A DNA stretch of 64,000 bases from the NCBI RefSeq assembly GCF_963259705.1, contig NC_081842.1, positions 183,524,349 to 183,588,348 on the forward strand. The letters are read 5' to 3'. Source of the DNA: Myotis daubentonii. Lineage: Eukaryota; Chordata; Mammalia; Chiroptera; Vespertilionidae. Under the pieces are notes generated by a model, which saw only the letters and a list, made by a program, of their open reading frames with translations, ran no database searches and was not told the origin of the DNA. Positions 1 to 11,154 of this stretch are shown in pieces (the stretch's first letter is position 1; the number at the start of each line of letters is the position of its first letter). The position numbers and the translations under genes are program-made.

Positions 1-149
1 CAATAATCTTTATCTTAAAAAATATTTTTTAAAAAATGATTCTCTTTGGCTGCATATTAATCACCTACTCAGCTTTAAAAAATACTGAAGCCTGAGTTCT
101 ACCTCCCTGTGATTCTGATTTACTTGTTCAAGTTTTCCAGGCTATTCCT

Positions 150-437
150 TTTTTTTTTTAATCCTCAACCAAGGATATTTTTTCTGACTGATTTTTAGAG
201 AGAGCAGAAAGGAGGGAAGGAAGGAGGTAGGAGGAGTGAGGGGGAGGGAGGGGGAGAGAGGGAGTGAGAAGAGAGAAACCATCCATGTCAGAGAGACACA
301 TCAATTGACTGCCTCCAGCACCCACCCCAACTGGGGTCAGGGATCAAATCTTCAACCCAGTTATGTGCCCTTCACTGAGAATTGAATCCTTAGGTGTGGG
401 CTAATGCTCTAACCATCTAGCAACACTGTTCAGGGCC
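150..437 (-). mobile_element. Ves-family SINE (older subfamily)
   Basis: Reverse-oriented tRNA-derived SINE with the AATCCTCA-type A-rich tail at the left and the tRNA-like head at the right. It is flanked by an imperfect duplication (CCAGGCTATTCCTTT / CCAGGTTATTTCTTT). Confidence 0.75.
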
Positions 438-444
438 CAGGTTA

Positions 445-453
<9 letters not shown>

Positions 454-482
<29 letters not shown>

Positions 483-556
483 TATAGCAAAGGTGGAGTT
501 TATTAAAGAACAAGTACAGACTCCCATGTGGGGAGGGGGAAAGGGTCCCCCTTCCC
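454..556 (-). mobile_element. short processed insertion of a polyadenylated RNA
   Basis: On the minus strand, about 75 bases contain AATAAA some 20 bases before a long A tract. The A tract runs into a degenerate A/G-rich tail. An 11-bp duplication, TATTTCTTTTC, flanks it at 443-453 and 557-567. This is a 5'-truncated product of LINE-mediated insertion. The source RNA is not recognised, but an LTR R-region is plausible. Confidence 0.55.
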
Positions 557-601
557 TATTTCTTTTCAATTAAAATTTTTTTCCAGCTTTATCAAGAATA
601 A

Positions 602-1260
602 TCCTATCTAATAATAGACAAACATGGTAATTAACCATACCTCCACTATGCTTCCCACTGGCTAATCAGGGTGATATGCAAATTAACTGCCAATGAAGAT
701 GGTGGCCGGCAGCCACACAGCTGAAGCGAACAGGAAGCTTGCTTGCTCCAGTGATGGAGGAAGCCAAGGTTCCCCGCCTGCTGCGGCCCAGCTCTGAGCT
801 GCACTCTAAGCAACAATGTTGCAATTATAGAAATTAACAAACCCAGAAACCTGCTTTCAGCCAGCCGACCTCAGAGCTGGAGCTGCAACAAAGTTTCAAT
901 TACAGAAAGTAAATAAATCCCAGAATAAAAAAAGAAAAAAAGGAGATGCTGGGAGCTTCAGTTGCAGGCTTGGCCCACCTGAAAACGGCCCTCAGGCCCT
1001 CATCCAGACTGGCCAGGCACCCCAGTGGGGACCCCCACCCAGAAGGGGGTGTTGGGAGCCTGAAAACAGCCATCAGCCCCCCATCCAGGCTGGCCAGGCA
1101 CCCCAGTGGGGACCCCAACCCTAAAGGGGGTGTGGGCAGCCTCAAAATAGCCATCAGCTCCTCACCCAGGCTGGCCAGGCACCCAAGCGGGACCCCCACA
1201 CTGATCTGGGACACCATTCAGGGCAAACCAGCTGGCCCCCACCCGTGCACCAGGCCTCTA
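602..1260 (+). mobile_element. non-autonomous Helitron H1 (HeliBat-like)
   Basis: The element starts TCCTATCTAATAATAGAC and ends with the Helitron 3' signature GTGCACCAGGCCTCTA, lacking the last G. Near the 5' end it carries ATTGGCTAAT-like, ATATGCAAATTAA and AAGATGGTGG motifs, shared with the elements at 34210, 41270 and 55479. The middle (about 985-1195) holds a GC-rich repeat of roughly 81 bases, in 2.5 copies, which creates open frames on both strands. There is no Rep/helicase coding. Confidence 0.8.
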
Positions 1261-1712
1261 TCCTATATAGTAAAAGGGTAATATGCAAACTGACCCTAAC
1301 AGCAGAAAGACTGGGAATGACTGGTCACTATGACACACACTGACCACCAGGGGGCAGATGCTCAATGCAGTAGCTGCCCTCTGGTGGTCAGTGAGCTCCC
1401 ACATGGAGGAGCTCTGCTCAGCCACAAGCCAGGCTGATGGCTGCCAGTACAGCGGTGGTGGTGAGAGTCTCTCCTGCCTCCTCAGCAGTGCTAAGGACGT
1501 CTGACTGCAGCTTAGGTCTGCTCCCCGCTTGCAAGTGGACATCCCCCGAGGGCTCCCGGGCTGCCAGAGGGATGTCTGATTGCCAGCTTAGGCCCAATTC
1601 TCTGGGGAGCAGGCCTCAGCTAGCAGATGGTCATCCCCCAAGGAGTCCCAGACTGTGAGAGGTCATCCCCCCCACCGCCGAGTGCACAAATTTTTGTGCA
1701 CTGGGCCTCTAG
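1261..1712 (+). mobile_element. non-autonomous Helitron H2, abutting H1
   Basis: It starts TCCTATATAGTAAAAGGG directly after the end of H1. It ends with the hairpin GTGCACAAATTTTTGTGCAC and then GGGCCTCTAG. An internal inverted repeat (1341-1390) holds two CTCF-like motifs. It is non-coding. Confidence 0.85.
1344..1387. promoter_or_regulatory. convergent pair of CTCF-like motifs inside Helitron H2
   Basis: The plus strand at 1344-1357 reads CCACCAGGGGGCAG, and the minus strand at 1387-1374 reads CCACCAGAGGGCAG. Both fit the 14-base CTCF core consensus at every position. They lie in inverted orientation 16 bases apart. Binding is inferred only. Confidence 0.55.
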
Positions 1713-2113
1713 TCTATAATAATAAAAGCGTAATATGCTAATTAGACCAGACAGCTGAACAACCTTCTGGAGGTCATCCTTCCAGACAAAGCCATGGTGG
1801 CAGGGGCCAAGGCAGAGGCGGTTAGGGGCAATCAGGCAGGCAGGCAGAGGCAGTTAGGGGTGATCAGGTAGGCAGGCGAGTGGTTAGGGGTGATCAGGCA
1901 GGCAGGCAGAGGCGGTTAGGGGCAATCAGGCAGGCAGGTGAGCAGTTAGGGGTGATCAGGCAGGCAGGCAGAGGCGGTTAGGGGTGATCAGGCAGGCAGG
2001 TGAGCAGTTAGGGGTGATTAGGCAGGCAGGTGAGTGGTTAGGGGCAATCAGGCAGTCAGGTGGGTGGTTAGGGCTGATGAGGCAGGCAGGCAGAGTGGTT
2101 AGGGTGATCAGGC
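1713..2113 (+). mobile_element. Helitron H3, 3'-truncated, with minisatellite
   Basis: The 5' end (TCTATAATAATAAAAGCG, ATATGCTAATTAGAC) starts at the base after the CTAG of H2. After about 90 bases it turns into a tandem repeat. No 3' hairpin or CTAG is present before unrelated sequence resumes near 2114. Confidence 0.75.
1803..2113. repeat. minisatellite, GGTTAGGGGTGATCAGGCAG-type units
   Basis: Units of about 30-35 bases, built from GGTTAGGGG(T/C)(G/A)ATCAGGCAGGCAGG with variable linkers, are repeated about nine times. The repeat lies inside Helitron H3. Its reverse complement recurs in weaker form inside the minus-strand Helitrons at 2818 and 16268. Confidence 0.85.
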
Positions 2114-2817
2114 AAACACAACCACATAGCATATAATATTTGGTTGTCTGACTCCCTCACTAAGTTACAAGCTCCATGAGGGCAAGATCATATTTGTCTG
2201 GCCTCATGATCAAAAACCCATGTCCAGCACAGTATCTAGTGTACAGAAACACCTGATAAAATATTTTTGAATGAATGAATAAAAAAGAGTAACTCAAATC
2301 ATTTTCTAGATTCTATTTTTTAAAGTCTAAATTTATAAATAACCTAGGAATTGAGATATTTATAAGATATTTATAATTAACCTTGCCTTTTCCTTTACTG
2401 AAATCAATGATGGTTGCTCAAAAAAGATACCTTGCCATTGTAACCATAATATTCACTTCTAGGCCATCTCTGACACTGCTCCAGGTCAGATCAAAGAATG
2501 CTTCTGCTTAAATGGTAAAGGTAATAAGGGGGGCGGGGGGCAATGTGGCTCTGGAGCTAGACATGTAAATCCAAATGTTGGTTCTAATGAACAATAAATC
2601 ATATAATTTCTGAGTCTATGTTTGACATCTATAATACGGGATTAATACCTATCAATAGAAAGCATCTATCTAGGATACAATGTATATTAGAAAAATATTA
2701 GTTTTCCTTAAATTTGTCATATTCTTTTCTTCAAGTTCTGACTCAGATACCATTTTCTCTATCAAGCCCCAAATTCTCCAGCTAGAGGAAATTTCTCCTA
2801 CTCTCTTATAGCAACTA
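2114..2817. other. intron 3 sequence, no gene seen
   Basis: AT-rich intronic DNA. The stretch at 2140-2280 (CTCCATGAGGGCAAGATCATATTTGTC and following, in degenerate form) resembles the 3' end of an ancient L2. The rest is not recognised. Confidence 0.4.
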
Positions 2818-3296
2818 CTAGAGGCCTGGTGCACAAAATTCGTGCATGGGGGAGGGGAAGGTCCTCTCAGCCCATCCTGCACCCTCTCCAATCCGGGACC
2901 CCTCGGTGGATGTCCGACTGCCGGTTTAGGCCTCATCCTGGGAATCAGGCCTAAACCGGCAGTCGGACATCCCTCTCACAATCCAGGACCACTGGCTCCT
3001 AACTGCTCACCTGCCTGTCTGCCTGATCGCCCCTAACCGCCTCTGCCTGCTGGCCTAATCGCCCCTCACTGCGCCCCCTGCTGGCCTGGTCACCTCCATC
3101 TGCCCCCCTGCCGGCCTGGTCACCCCCAACTGCCCCTCTGCCGGCCTTGTTGCCCCCAACTGCACCCCTACTGGCCTGGTCACCCCCAACTGACCCCCTG
3201 CCGGCATGGTCGTCCCATGCAGCCTACTGTTCAGTCGTTACTGTTACTGTGATGGCGTCCTGGACAATTTGCATATTCCTCTATTATTAGTATAGA
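2818..3296 (-). mobile_element. non-autonomous Helitron H4
   Basis: Read on the plus strand, it opens CTAGAGGCCTGGTGCACAAA (the reversed 3' end with hairpin). It closes ATTATTAGTATAGA, the reversed 5' TC end. The centre is a GC-rich degenerate repeat, CCCCTGC(T/C)GGCCTGGTCACCCCCAACT-like, related to that in H3 and H5. Confidence 0.85.
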
Positions 3297-3658
3297 TAGC
3301 TATCCTTGGCTTTATAGTTCTTGTTTTTTTTGTGACCAAACCATTACCATTCCTATCAGACTAAGCTCCTATATCTTTTTCATCTTTGAATGCCAAACTG
3401 TATTAAGTTCAATAGATGCTTGCTAAAATGAGTTTAAAACAGGTATGAGAAACCTAAGAAAAGCAAAATTTTACCATTTCTGCAGTAGGTTTTTTAAAAA
3501 TTTTCTAAATCTCTAGGCTTTCTAGGGCCTACTATGTGTCTTGTACTTTACATATGTAATTATTAATCTTCAAAAGAATTCTGCAAGATAGGAATGATAT
3601 CCATTTTATAAATAAAGAAATGTAAACTCAAAAAATGACATCATAGCTTGCTCTAGGT

Positions 3659-4130
3659 CAGTGATGGCGAACCTATGACATGCGTGTCAGAGGTGACACC
3701 GAACTCATTTTTTGGGTTGATTTTTCTTTTCTTTTAAAAAAAATATATTTTATTGATTTTTTACAGAGAGGAAGGGAGAGGGATAGAGTTAGAAATATCA
3801 ATGAGAGAGAAACATCGATCAGCTGCCTCCTGCACACCTCCTACTGGGGATGTGCCCGCAACCAAGGTACATGCCCTTGTCTGGAATCGAACCTGGGACC
3901 CTTCAGTCTGCAGGCCGATGCTCCATCCACTGAGCCAAACCGGTTAGGGCTGGGTTGATTTTTCTTTGTTAAATGGCACTTAAATATATAAAATAAATAT
4001 CAAAAATATAAATCTTTGTTTTACTATGGTTGCAAATATCAAAAAATTTCTATATGTGACACGGCACCAGAGTTAAGTTAGGGTTTTTCAAAATGCTGAC
4101 ACGTTGGGCTCAAAAGGTTCGCCATCACTG
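3659..4130. mobile_element. hAT MITE with CAGTGATGGCGAACC ends, carrying a nested Ves SINE
   Basis: The terminal inverted repeats are CAGTGATGGCGAACC and GGTTCGCCATCACTG. The 8-bp duplication is CTCTAGGT at 3651-3658 and CTGTAGGT at 4131-4138 (7 of 8). The same family is present intact at 43933-44166. A Ves SINE at 3730-3951 interrupts it. Confidence 0.9.
3730..3951 (-). mobile_element. Ves SINE nested in hAT MITE
   Basis: Reverse-oriented tRNA-derived SINE (head ...GAGCCAAACCGGTTAGGGC at the right edge). It is flanked by the 16-bp duplication GGGTTGATTTTTCTTT at 3714-3729 and 3952-3967. Short open frames inside it are not genes. Confidence 0.92.
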
Positions 4131-4272
4131 CTGTAGGTCATAAAGTAAGCAAGCTGGGATTTTTGTTAGGACTCTGACTCTAAAGCAAGGTCTATATATT
4201 ATTAGACACTCATCTTAATGGAGTTTTATGTAACTAAGACATTAGACAACTTGACAAAACACTACACTTTTA

Positions 4273-5770
<1,498 letters not shown>

Positions 5771-5778
5771 ATCGAGAG

Positions 5779-6003
5779 CAGTGGTTCTCAACCTTCCTAA
5801 TGCCGCGACCCTTTAATACAGTTCCTCATGTTGTGGTGACCCCCCAACCATAAAATTATTTTCCTTGCTACTTCGTAACTGTAATTTTGCTACTGTTATG
5901 AATCGTAATGTAAATATCTGATATGCAGGATGTATTTAGGCAACCCCTGTGAAAGGGTCGTTCGACCCCCAAAGGGTTGCGACCCACAGGTTGAGAACCG
6001 CTG
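5779..6003. mobile_element. SPIN (Space Invaders) non-autonomous hAT element
   Basis: The ends CAGTGGTTCTCAACCT and GGTTGAGAACCGCTG surround the typical SPIN interior (GGGTCGTTCGACCCCCAAAG, GGTTGCGACCCACAGG). The 8-bp duplication is ATCGAGAG / ATCTAGAG (7 of 8). SPIN elements are known from bats, opossum, tenrec, bushbaby and lizards through horizontal transfer. This copy has no transposase. Confidence 0.92.
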
Positions 6004-6104
6004 ATCTAGAGGTTATAGTCCCTCCCTGTCAGATGAACTCAAATAAAGTGAGCACAGTAACCTCTTGAAGTCCCTAAGAGATAAAAAAATAATAATAATT
6101 TGTT

Positions 6105-8005
6105 AGAGAACCAAGATGGCGGCATAGGTTAACGCCGGAGTTTGCTGCTTTGAACAACTACTTCAAAAGTGAAACCAAAAAATGGAAGGGACATCACCCA
6201 GAACCACAGGGGCGCTGGCTGAGTGGAAGTCCTACAACTAGGAGGAAAGAGAAACGCATAAGGACACTCAGAGGAGGCGCAGTGCTGAAGTCAAATTCTG
6301 AGGTGCGGAGTGCACGGAGCGGGCTGGCGGCAGAGGGCGCGGTTGTTGTTTTCAATCGGGAGGGAGTCGCAGACTCTGAGCTCCAGATCCGGGCGAGTCT
6401 TTAGGGACCCAGACTCAGGCGGGAGAAGCGGGACTGTCTGGCTTCGGTCAGAGCCAGTGCAGCTTTCTCTCTGAGCTTTGCAGCGGGTGCTGGGACTCAG
6501 AGAGGCAGAGCCCCTTGGGACAGGACTGAGAGCCGCCATAACTGCTCTCTCAGGCCCACGCTGTTGATCCTGTTCGACCCGCCCTGCCCAAGCCCTGCAC
6601 AGAGGCATTTGCCGGATAGCCTCAGGCAAAGGCTAGATTAGCACCTCCCTAGAGGACAGAAGTTCTCTCACCGCTGACACAGCTGAATCTCATAGCCACT
6701 TGGCCTGGAGGTCAAACCCTCCCTGGAATTAGCTACAACAAAGATTTATCTATAAGACTGCGAACAAAGACCACTAGGGGGTGCACCAAGGAAGCATAAC
6801 AAAATGCGGAGACAAAGAAACAGGACAAAATTGTCAATGGAAGAAATAGAGTTCAGAACCACACTTTTAAGGTCTCTCAAGAACTGTTTAGAAGCTGCCG
6901 ATAAACTTAATGAGATCTACACGAAAACTAATAAGACCCTCGATCTTATATTGGGGAACCAACTAGAAATTAAGCACACACGGACTGAAATAACGAATAT
7001 TATACAGACGCCTGACAGCAGACCAGAGGAGCGCAAGAATCAAGTCAATGATTTGAAATGCGAGGAAGCAAAAAACATCCAACCGGAAAAGCAAAATGAA
7101 AAAAGAATCCAAAAATGCGAGGATAGTGTAAGGAGCCTCTGGGACAGCTTCAAGCGTACCAACATCAGAATTATAGGGGTGCCAGAAGATGAGAGAGAGC
7201 AAGATATTGAAAACCTATTTGAAGAAATAATGACAGAAAACTTCCCCCACCTGGTGAAAGAAATGGACTTACAGGTCCAAGAAGCGCGGAGAACCCCAAA
7301 CAAAAGGAATCCAAAGAGGACCACACCAAGACACATCATAATTAAAATGCCAAGAGCAAAAGATAAAGAGAGAATCTTAAAAACAGCAAGAGAAAGAAAC
7401 TCAGTTACCTACAAGGGAATACCCATACGACTGTCAGCTGATTTCTCCACAGAAACTTTGCAGGCCAGAAGGGAGTGGCAAGAAATATTCAAAGTGATGA
7501 ATACCAAGAACCTACAACCAAGATTACTTTATCCAGCAAAGCTATCATTCAGAATTGAAGGTCAGATAAAGAGCTTCACAGATAAGGAAAAGCTAAAGGA
7601 GTTCATCACCACCAAACCAGGATTATATGAAATGCTGAAAGGTATCCTTTAAGAAGAGGAAGAGGAAGAAAAAGGTAAAGATACAAATTATGAACAACAA
7701 ATATGCATCTATCAACAAGTGAATCTAAGAATCAAGTGAATAAATAATCTGATGAACAGAATAAACTGTTGATTATAATAGAATCAGGGACATAGAAAGG
7801 GAATGGACTGACTATTCTTGGGGGGGAAAGGGGTGTGGGAGATGTGGGAAGAGACTGGACAAAAATCGTGCACCTATGGATGAGGACAGTGGGTGGGGAG
7901 TGAGGGCGGAGGGTAGGGCGGGAACTGGGAGGAGGGGAGTTATGGGGGGGGAAAAAAAAGGAACAAATGTAATAATCTGAACAATAAAGATTTAATTAAA
8001 AAAAA
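6105..8005 (+). mobile_element. HAL1-like (ORF1-only LINE-1) element, copy 1, near full length
   Basis: It begins GAGAACCAAGATGGCGGCAT, with a YY1-type AAGATGGCGGC box as in active L1 promoters. It has a 700-base leader, one intact ORF1, about 350 bases of 3' sequence with G-rich tract, AATAAAGATTTAATT and an A-rich tail. No ORF2 is present between ORF1 and the 3' end, so it is a half-L1 design. The duplication AATAATAATTTGTTA flanks both ends (left near 6090-6104, right near 8014-8029). Confidence 0.88.
6804..7652 (+). CDS. L1/HAL1 ORF1 protein, intact
   Basis: 282 codons, uninterrupted from MRRQRNRTKL to EMLKGIL. The N-terminal part (about residues 10-60) is a coiled coil with leucines in heptads (LRSLKNCLEAADKLNEI). 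The middle (about 105-200) carries the RNA-recognition-like domain with NIRIIGVPEDE and FPHLVKEM. The C-terminal domain includes the conserved IIIKMPRAKDKERIL and YKGIPIRLSADFS segments. L1 ORF1p is a trimeric RNA-binding chaperone that coats L1 RNA. The protein is a little shorter than human ORF1p (338 residues). Copies 2 and 3 downstream are broken, so this one is the youngest looking. Its expression cannot be judged. It lies antisense to ZYG11B. Confidence 0.88.
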   Translation: MRRQRNRTKLSMEEIEFRTTLLRSLKNCLEAADKLNEIYTKTNKTLDLILGNQLEIKHTRTEITNIIQTPDSRPEERKNQVNDLKCEEAKNIQPEKQNEKRIQKCEDSVRSLWDSFKRTNIRIIGVPEDEREQDIENLFEEIMTENFPHLVKEMDLQVQEARRTPNKRNPKRTTPRHIIIKMPRAKDKERILKTARERNSVTYKGIPIRLSADFSTETLQARREWQEIFKVMNTKNLQPRLLYPAKLSFRIEGQIKSFTDKEKLKEFITTKPGLYEMLKGIL

Positions 8006-8921
8006 AAAAATAATAATAATAATTTGTTATACCAAGAACTAGTAAGGTTTCAAACTGAAAAAAAGAGATAATCTATAAATTCAATGTGAGATAATAAAAA
8101 TGTTAAAATTATTTGACAAATATTTTAAAGGAGCCACCATAAAAAACGCTTAAGTGGGCAATTACAAACATGCTTGAAACAAATTAAAAATGGAAAGCCT
8201 CAGCAAAAAAATAAAAGACCTTAAGAAAAAACAAATGGAAATTTTAGAACTGAAAAATACAGTAATAGTTGGGTTCAACTAGAATGGAAGGAACAGAGGA
8301 AAGAATCAGTAAACTAAGAGATGAAATAATAAAAATCACTCAAATCTAAACAGGAAAAAAAATACACTGAAAAAAAAAATGATCAGAGCTTTGTGTGTTA
8401 TTGAATTCCCAGGAGAGGAGAAAGAGGGCAGGGTTGAAAAAGTACTAAAAGAAGTAATAGCTATAGACCTATGAGAATGCTCAAATAAAATATTGTAATA
8501 ACAACAAAGGCTGGCAAGTATGTGGAGAAACTGGATCTGTCCTATATTGCAGGCAGGAGTGTAAAATGGTACTACCACACTTAAAACAGTTTGGCATTTT
8601 TCTTAAAACCTAAACATACAACTATCAAACAACCCAGTAAGAGCACTCCTGGGTATTTATCCCAGTGGATGAATGGTTATACAAACAGATGTACTTGATA
8701 ACATGGACTACTACTCAGAGATAAAAAGAAATGATTGATATACATAACAATCTGGAGGAGTCTCCAGAATAAATCCCAAAAGGTTATATACTGAATGATT
8801 CCACATATATAACATTCTTGAAATGACAAAATTACGGAAATGGAGGACAGAAATGGTTGCCAGAGTTTACGGAGGGGGAAGGAAAAGGAGAGAAGTAATT
8901 GTGGCTATAAAAGAGTAACAT

Positions 8922-9149
8922 GGCCCTTGCTGGTTTGGCTCAGTGGATAGAGCATTGGCCTGTGGACTGAGAGGTCCCAGGTTCGATTCCGCCAAGGGCA
9001 CATGCTGGGGTTGTGGGCTTGATTCCCCGTAGAAGGCGTGCAGGAGGCAGCCAATCAATGATTCTCTCTCATCACTGATGTTTCTATCTCTCTCTCTCTC
9101 TCTCTCTCCCTTCCTCTCTGAAATCAATAAAAATATACATTAAAAAAAT
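8922..9149 (+). mobile_element. Ves SINE
   Basis: Forward tRNA-like head (GGTTTGGCTCAGTGGATAGA, internal box B GGTTCGATTCC) followed by a CT-rich tract and an A-rich tail. A second Ves element follows within 10 bases. Confidence 0.93.
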
Positions 9150-9156
9150 AAAAGGG

Positions 9157-9364
9157 CAGCTCTAACCAGTTTGGCTCAGTGGATAGAGCGTAGACCTGCG
9201 GGCTCAAGGGTCCCAGGTTCGATTCCGGTCAAGGGCATGTACCTTGGTTGTGGGCACATCCCCAGTAGGGAATGTGCAGGAAGCAGCTGATCGATGTTGC
9301 TAACTCTCTATCCCTCTCCCTTCCTGTCTGTAAAAAATCAATAAAATATATATTTTTAAAAAAA
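9157..9364 (+). mobile_element. Ves SINE, second of a tandem pair
   Basis: Same orientation as the preceding SINE. Its head reads CTAACCAGTTTGGCTCAGTG, and the tail ends AATATATATTTTTAAA. The shared AAAAGGGCA(A/G)C flank shows insertion into or beside the tail of the first. Confidence 0.93.
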
Positions 9365-9739
9365 GGGCAACATGAGGGATCCTTGTGGAGATGGAAATTT
9401 TGACCATATCAATGTCAATATCCTGGTTGTGATACTGTACTATGGTTTCACTACCACTGGAGGAGGATATCATCTGTATTATTTATTACAACTTCATGCG
9501 ACTCAACAATTGTCTTAAAAATACAAAGTTCAAATCCAGTTTCTCCAATTTTAAAGAGATCACTGAAGAAAATTTGTAAGTGTTGACATGGAATTAAGGG
9601 AATTCCATTTCATGGTTTCAAATTTCTTGCTAAGAATAAGTGACAGAAGATCTGAGAAGAGCAAAAAACATCTGAAACAATTATTAGGAGCACTACTAAT
9701 GATCAGAGAAACACTCAAGAATTCCTAGGCAGTGCTGAG

Positions 9740-10060
9740 GAGCCTTAGCTTTGTATTACTGAACTGCCTCCTCATCATTCAGGTCTCAGCCTAATTATCA
9801 CCTCCTTGAAAAAGCTTTCGTTCATCATCCAAGCTAAAGTAGATGCCTCCCCTCCCCCGCCCCCCGAAAATGATGTTCTTTTTCCCTCAGAGAATCTATC
9901 ACAAGTTGTAATCCTATATGTTTATTATGTCTCCGACTGGACTATACACCCCATGCAAGCAACATTTGTGTTTAATATTGTACACTCAGCACCTGACATA
10001 GTGCCTGGCATGCAACAGGTGTTCAATAATTACCTCCTCTGGCACGTCCTTCTTAAAAAT
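9740..10060 (+). repeat. L2 3' end
   Basis: Diverged L2 pattern with CCTCCTTGAAAAAGCTTTC and CTGGCATGCAACAGGTGTTC, ending in a TCAATAAT-type terminus. The overlapping 118-codon frame is a by-product. Confidence 0.6.
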
Positions 10061-10159
10061 TTTATTTCTATTGAGCCTCTTCTGCACTCATTAGTAACTC
10101 CTTTCACACTAATGTTAAAGATTTCTGTTAAGGATGCTTGTAAAAAACAAAAATGGGAA

Positions 10160-10855
10160 TAGACACTTAGTTAAGATCAATGTTTACCTTGTTTATGCCA
10201 CAAATTAAATTTTCATATATTTTTAAATGTTAGTATTGTTTTTACAGCTCAAATTTCAGGCTCCTAAGTTAATTACTGATTTTAATCTTAGTGACTATCA
10301 CAATGCCTTTGGATATTGTATACATACATTTAGTAAAATGGGTTACCCCTTGATTATTTGGGTCAGTGTACATTAAGTGAATTTTTCTAATTACAAAGTT
10401 TAAGGGTCTATAATTCAAATTAATGGAATTAAAAGAGCAAAGAAATTTTAAAAAAGGAAAAAAGAGAGACTGAGATTTAGAAACCAGTCCTGTGTTTGAG
10501 TCCTGGTTCCAATATTTATTTGCTATTTGACACCAGACAAATTACTCCACAAATCTAATATTTCTAATCTGCAAAATGTGAATACTTATATTTCCTTCAC
10601 AGGGATTGCTGAAAAAATGAAATAAGACAATATACATAAAAAGCACTTTGCAAATTGAAAGCACTATACAAACATCATTAACTATATTTGAAAGAAATCT
10701 TTCTAGATCTTTTCCTTCTTTCAAAAATAAATATACTGAAGAATCATTTGTCTTTTTCCATGACCAATAATTGTACTTGCTACAATGCATTTAAGCTAAA
10801 TTTTCCTTTGCTGTCATTCGATCTGCTTGGATTGTAGTTGACAGCCTGCCCCTTC
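10160..10855. other. intron 2, nothing recognised
   Basis: AT-rich DNA. A weak MIR-like stretch lies at about 10470-10690 (degenerate tRNA-SINE core). No exon or RNA gene is seen. Confidence 0.4.
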
Positions 10856-10870
10856 AGATTATCAATTCTT

Positions 10871-11139
10871 TTTTGGTTTTGCTTTGTTAATCCTCACATG
10901 ATATTTTTTTAAATTCCTTTTCAGAGATAGTGGAAAGGAGAGAAAAAGAGGGAGAGAGAGAGAGAAAGAGAGACAGAGATCAATGTAAGGGGCACATTGA
11001 TTGGTTGCCTCCCACAGGTGTCCCTACTCAGGCTGGGGATGGAACCTGAAATTCAGGTACTTGCCCTTGACCAGGAATCAAACCTCAGACCCTTACTGAA
11101 CAGCCGACGCTCTGACCACTAAGCCATGCCATCAAGGGC
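10871..11139 (-). mobile_element. Ves-family SINE (older subfamily)
   Basis: Reverse orientation. The A-rich end is TTGTTAATCCTCACATG, and the head lies at right (GACCACTAAGCCATGCC). It is flanked by AGATTATCAATTCTT / AGATGATCAATTCTT at 10856-10870 and 11140-11154. Confidence 0.85.
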
Positions 11140-11154
11140 AGATGATCAATTCTT

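Larger units (their letters stand above)
3500..4200. repeat. ancient MIR SINE split by a hAT element
   Basis: The left part (about 3520-3658, CCATTTTATAAATAAAGAAA and flanks) and the right part (about 4131-4190) join across the hAT insertion. The combined pattern is that of a MIR: a low-order exponent of the 'remaining count, loss of sodium' kind of diverged tRNA-SINE core followed by its tail. The duplicated target CTCTAGGT / CTGTAGGT marks the break. Confidence 0.5.
8040..9560 (+). mobile_element. ancient L1 3' region split by two Ves SINEs
   Basis: 8500-8900 and 9366-9500 read as the 3' end of an old L1. Typical motifs are CACTCCTGGGTATTTATCCC, AATGGTTATACAAACA and ATCCTGGTTGTGATACTGTA. 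The element is broken at AAGAGTAACATG by the SINE pair. All frames are degraded. Confidence 0.65.

Noticed and set aside
1803..2113. Regular repeats that could suggest a CRISPR array
   Set aside because: Units are contiguous and related throughout, with no unique spacers, in a mammalian Helitron.
8922..9364. tRNA-like A and B boxes
   Set aside because: They belong to Ves SINE heads, followed by CT-rich and A-rich SINE bodies. No independent tRNA gene is folded here.
9806..10162. 118-codon frame
   Set aside because: Overlaps an L2 3' end and shows no protein domain.
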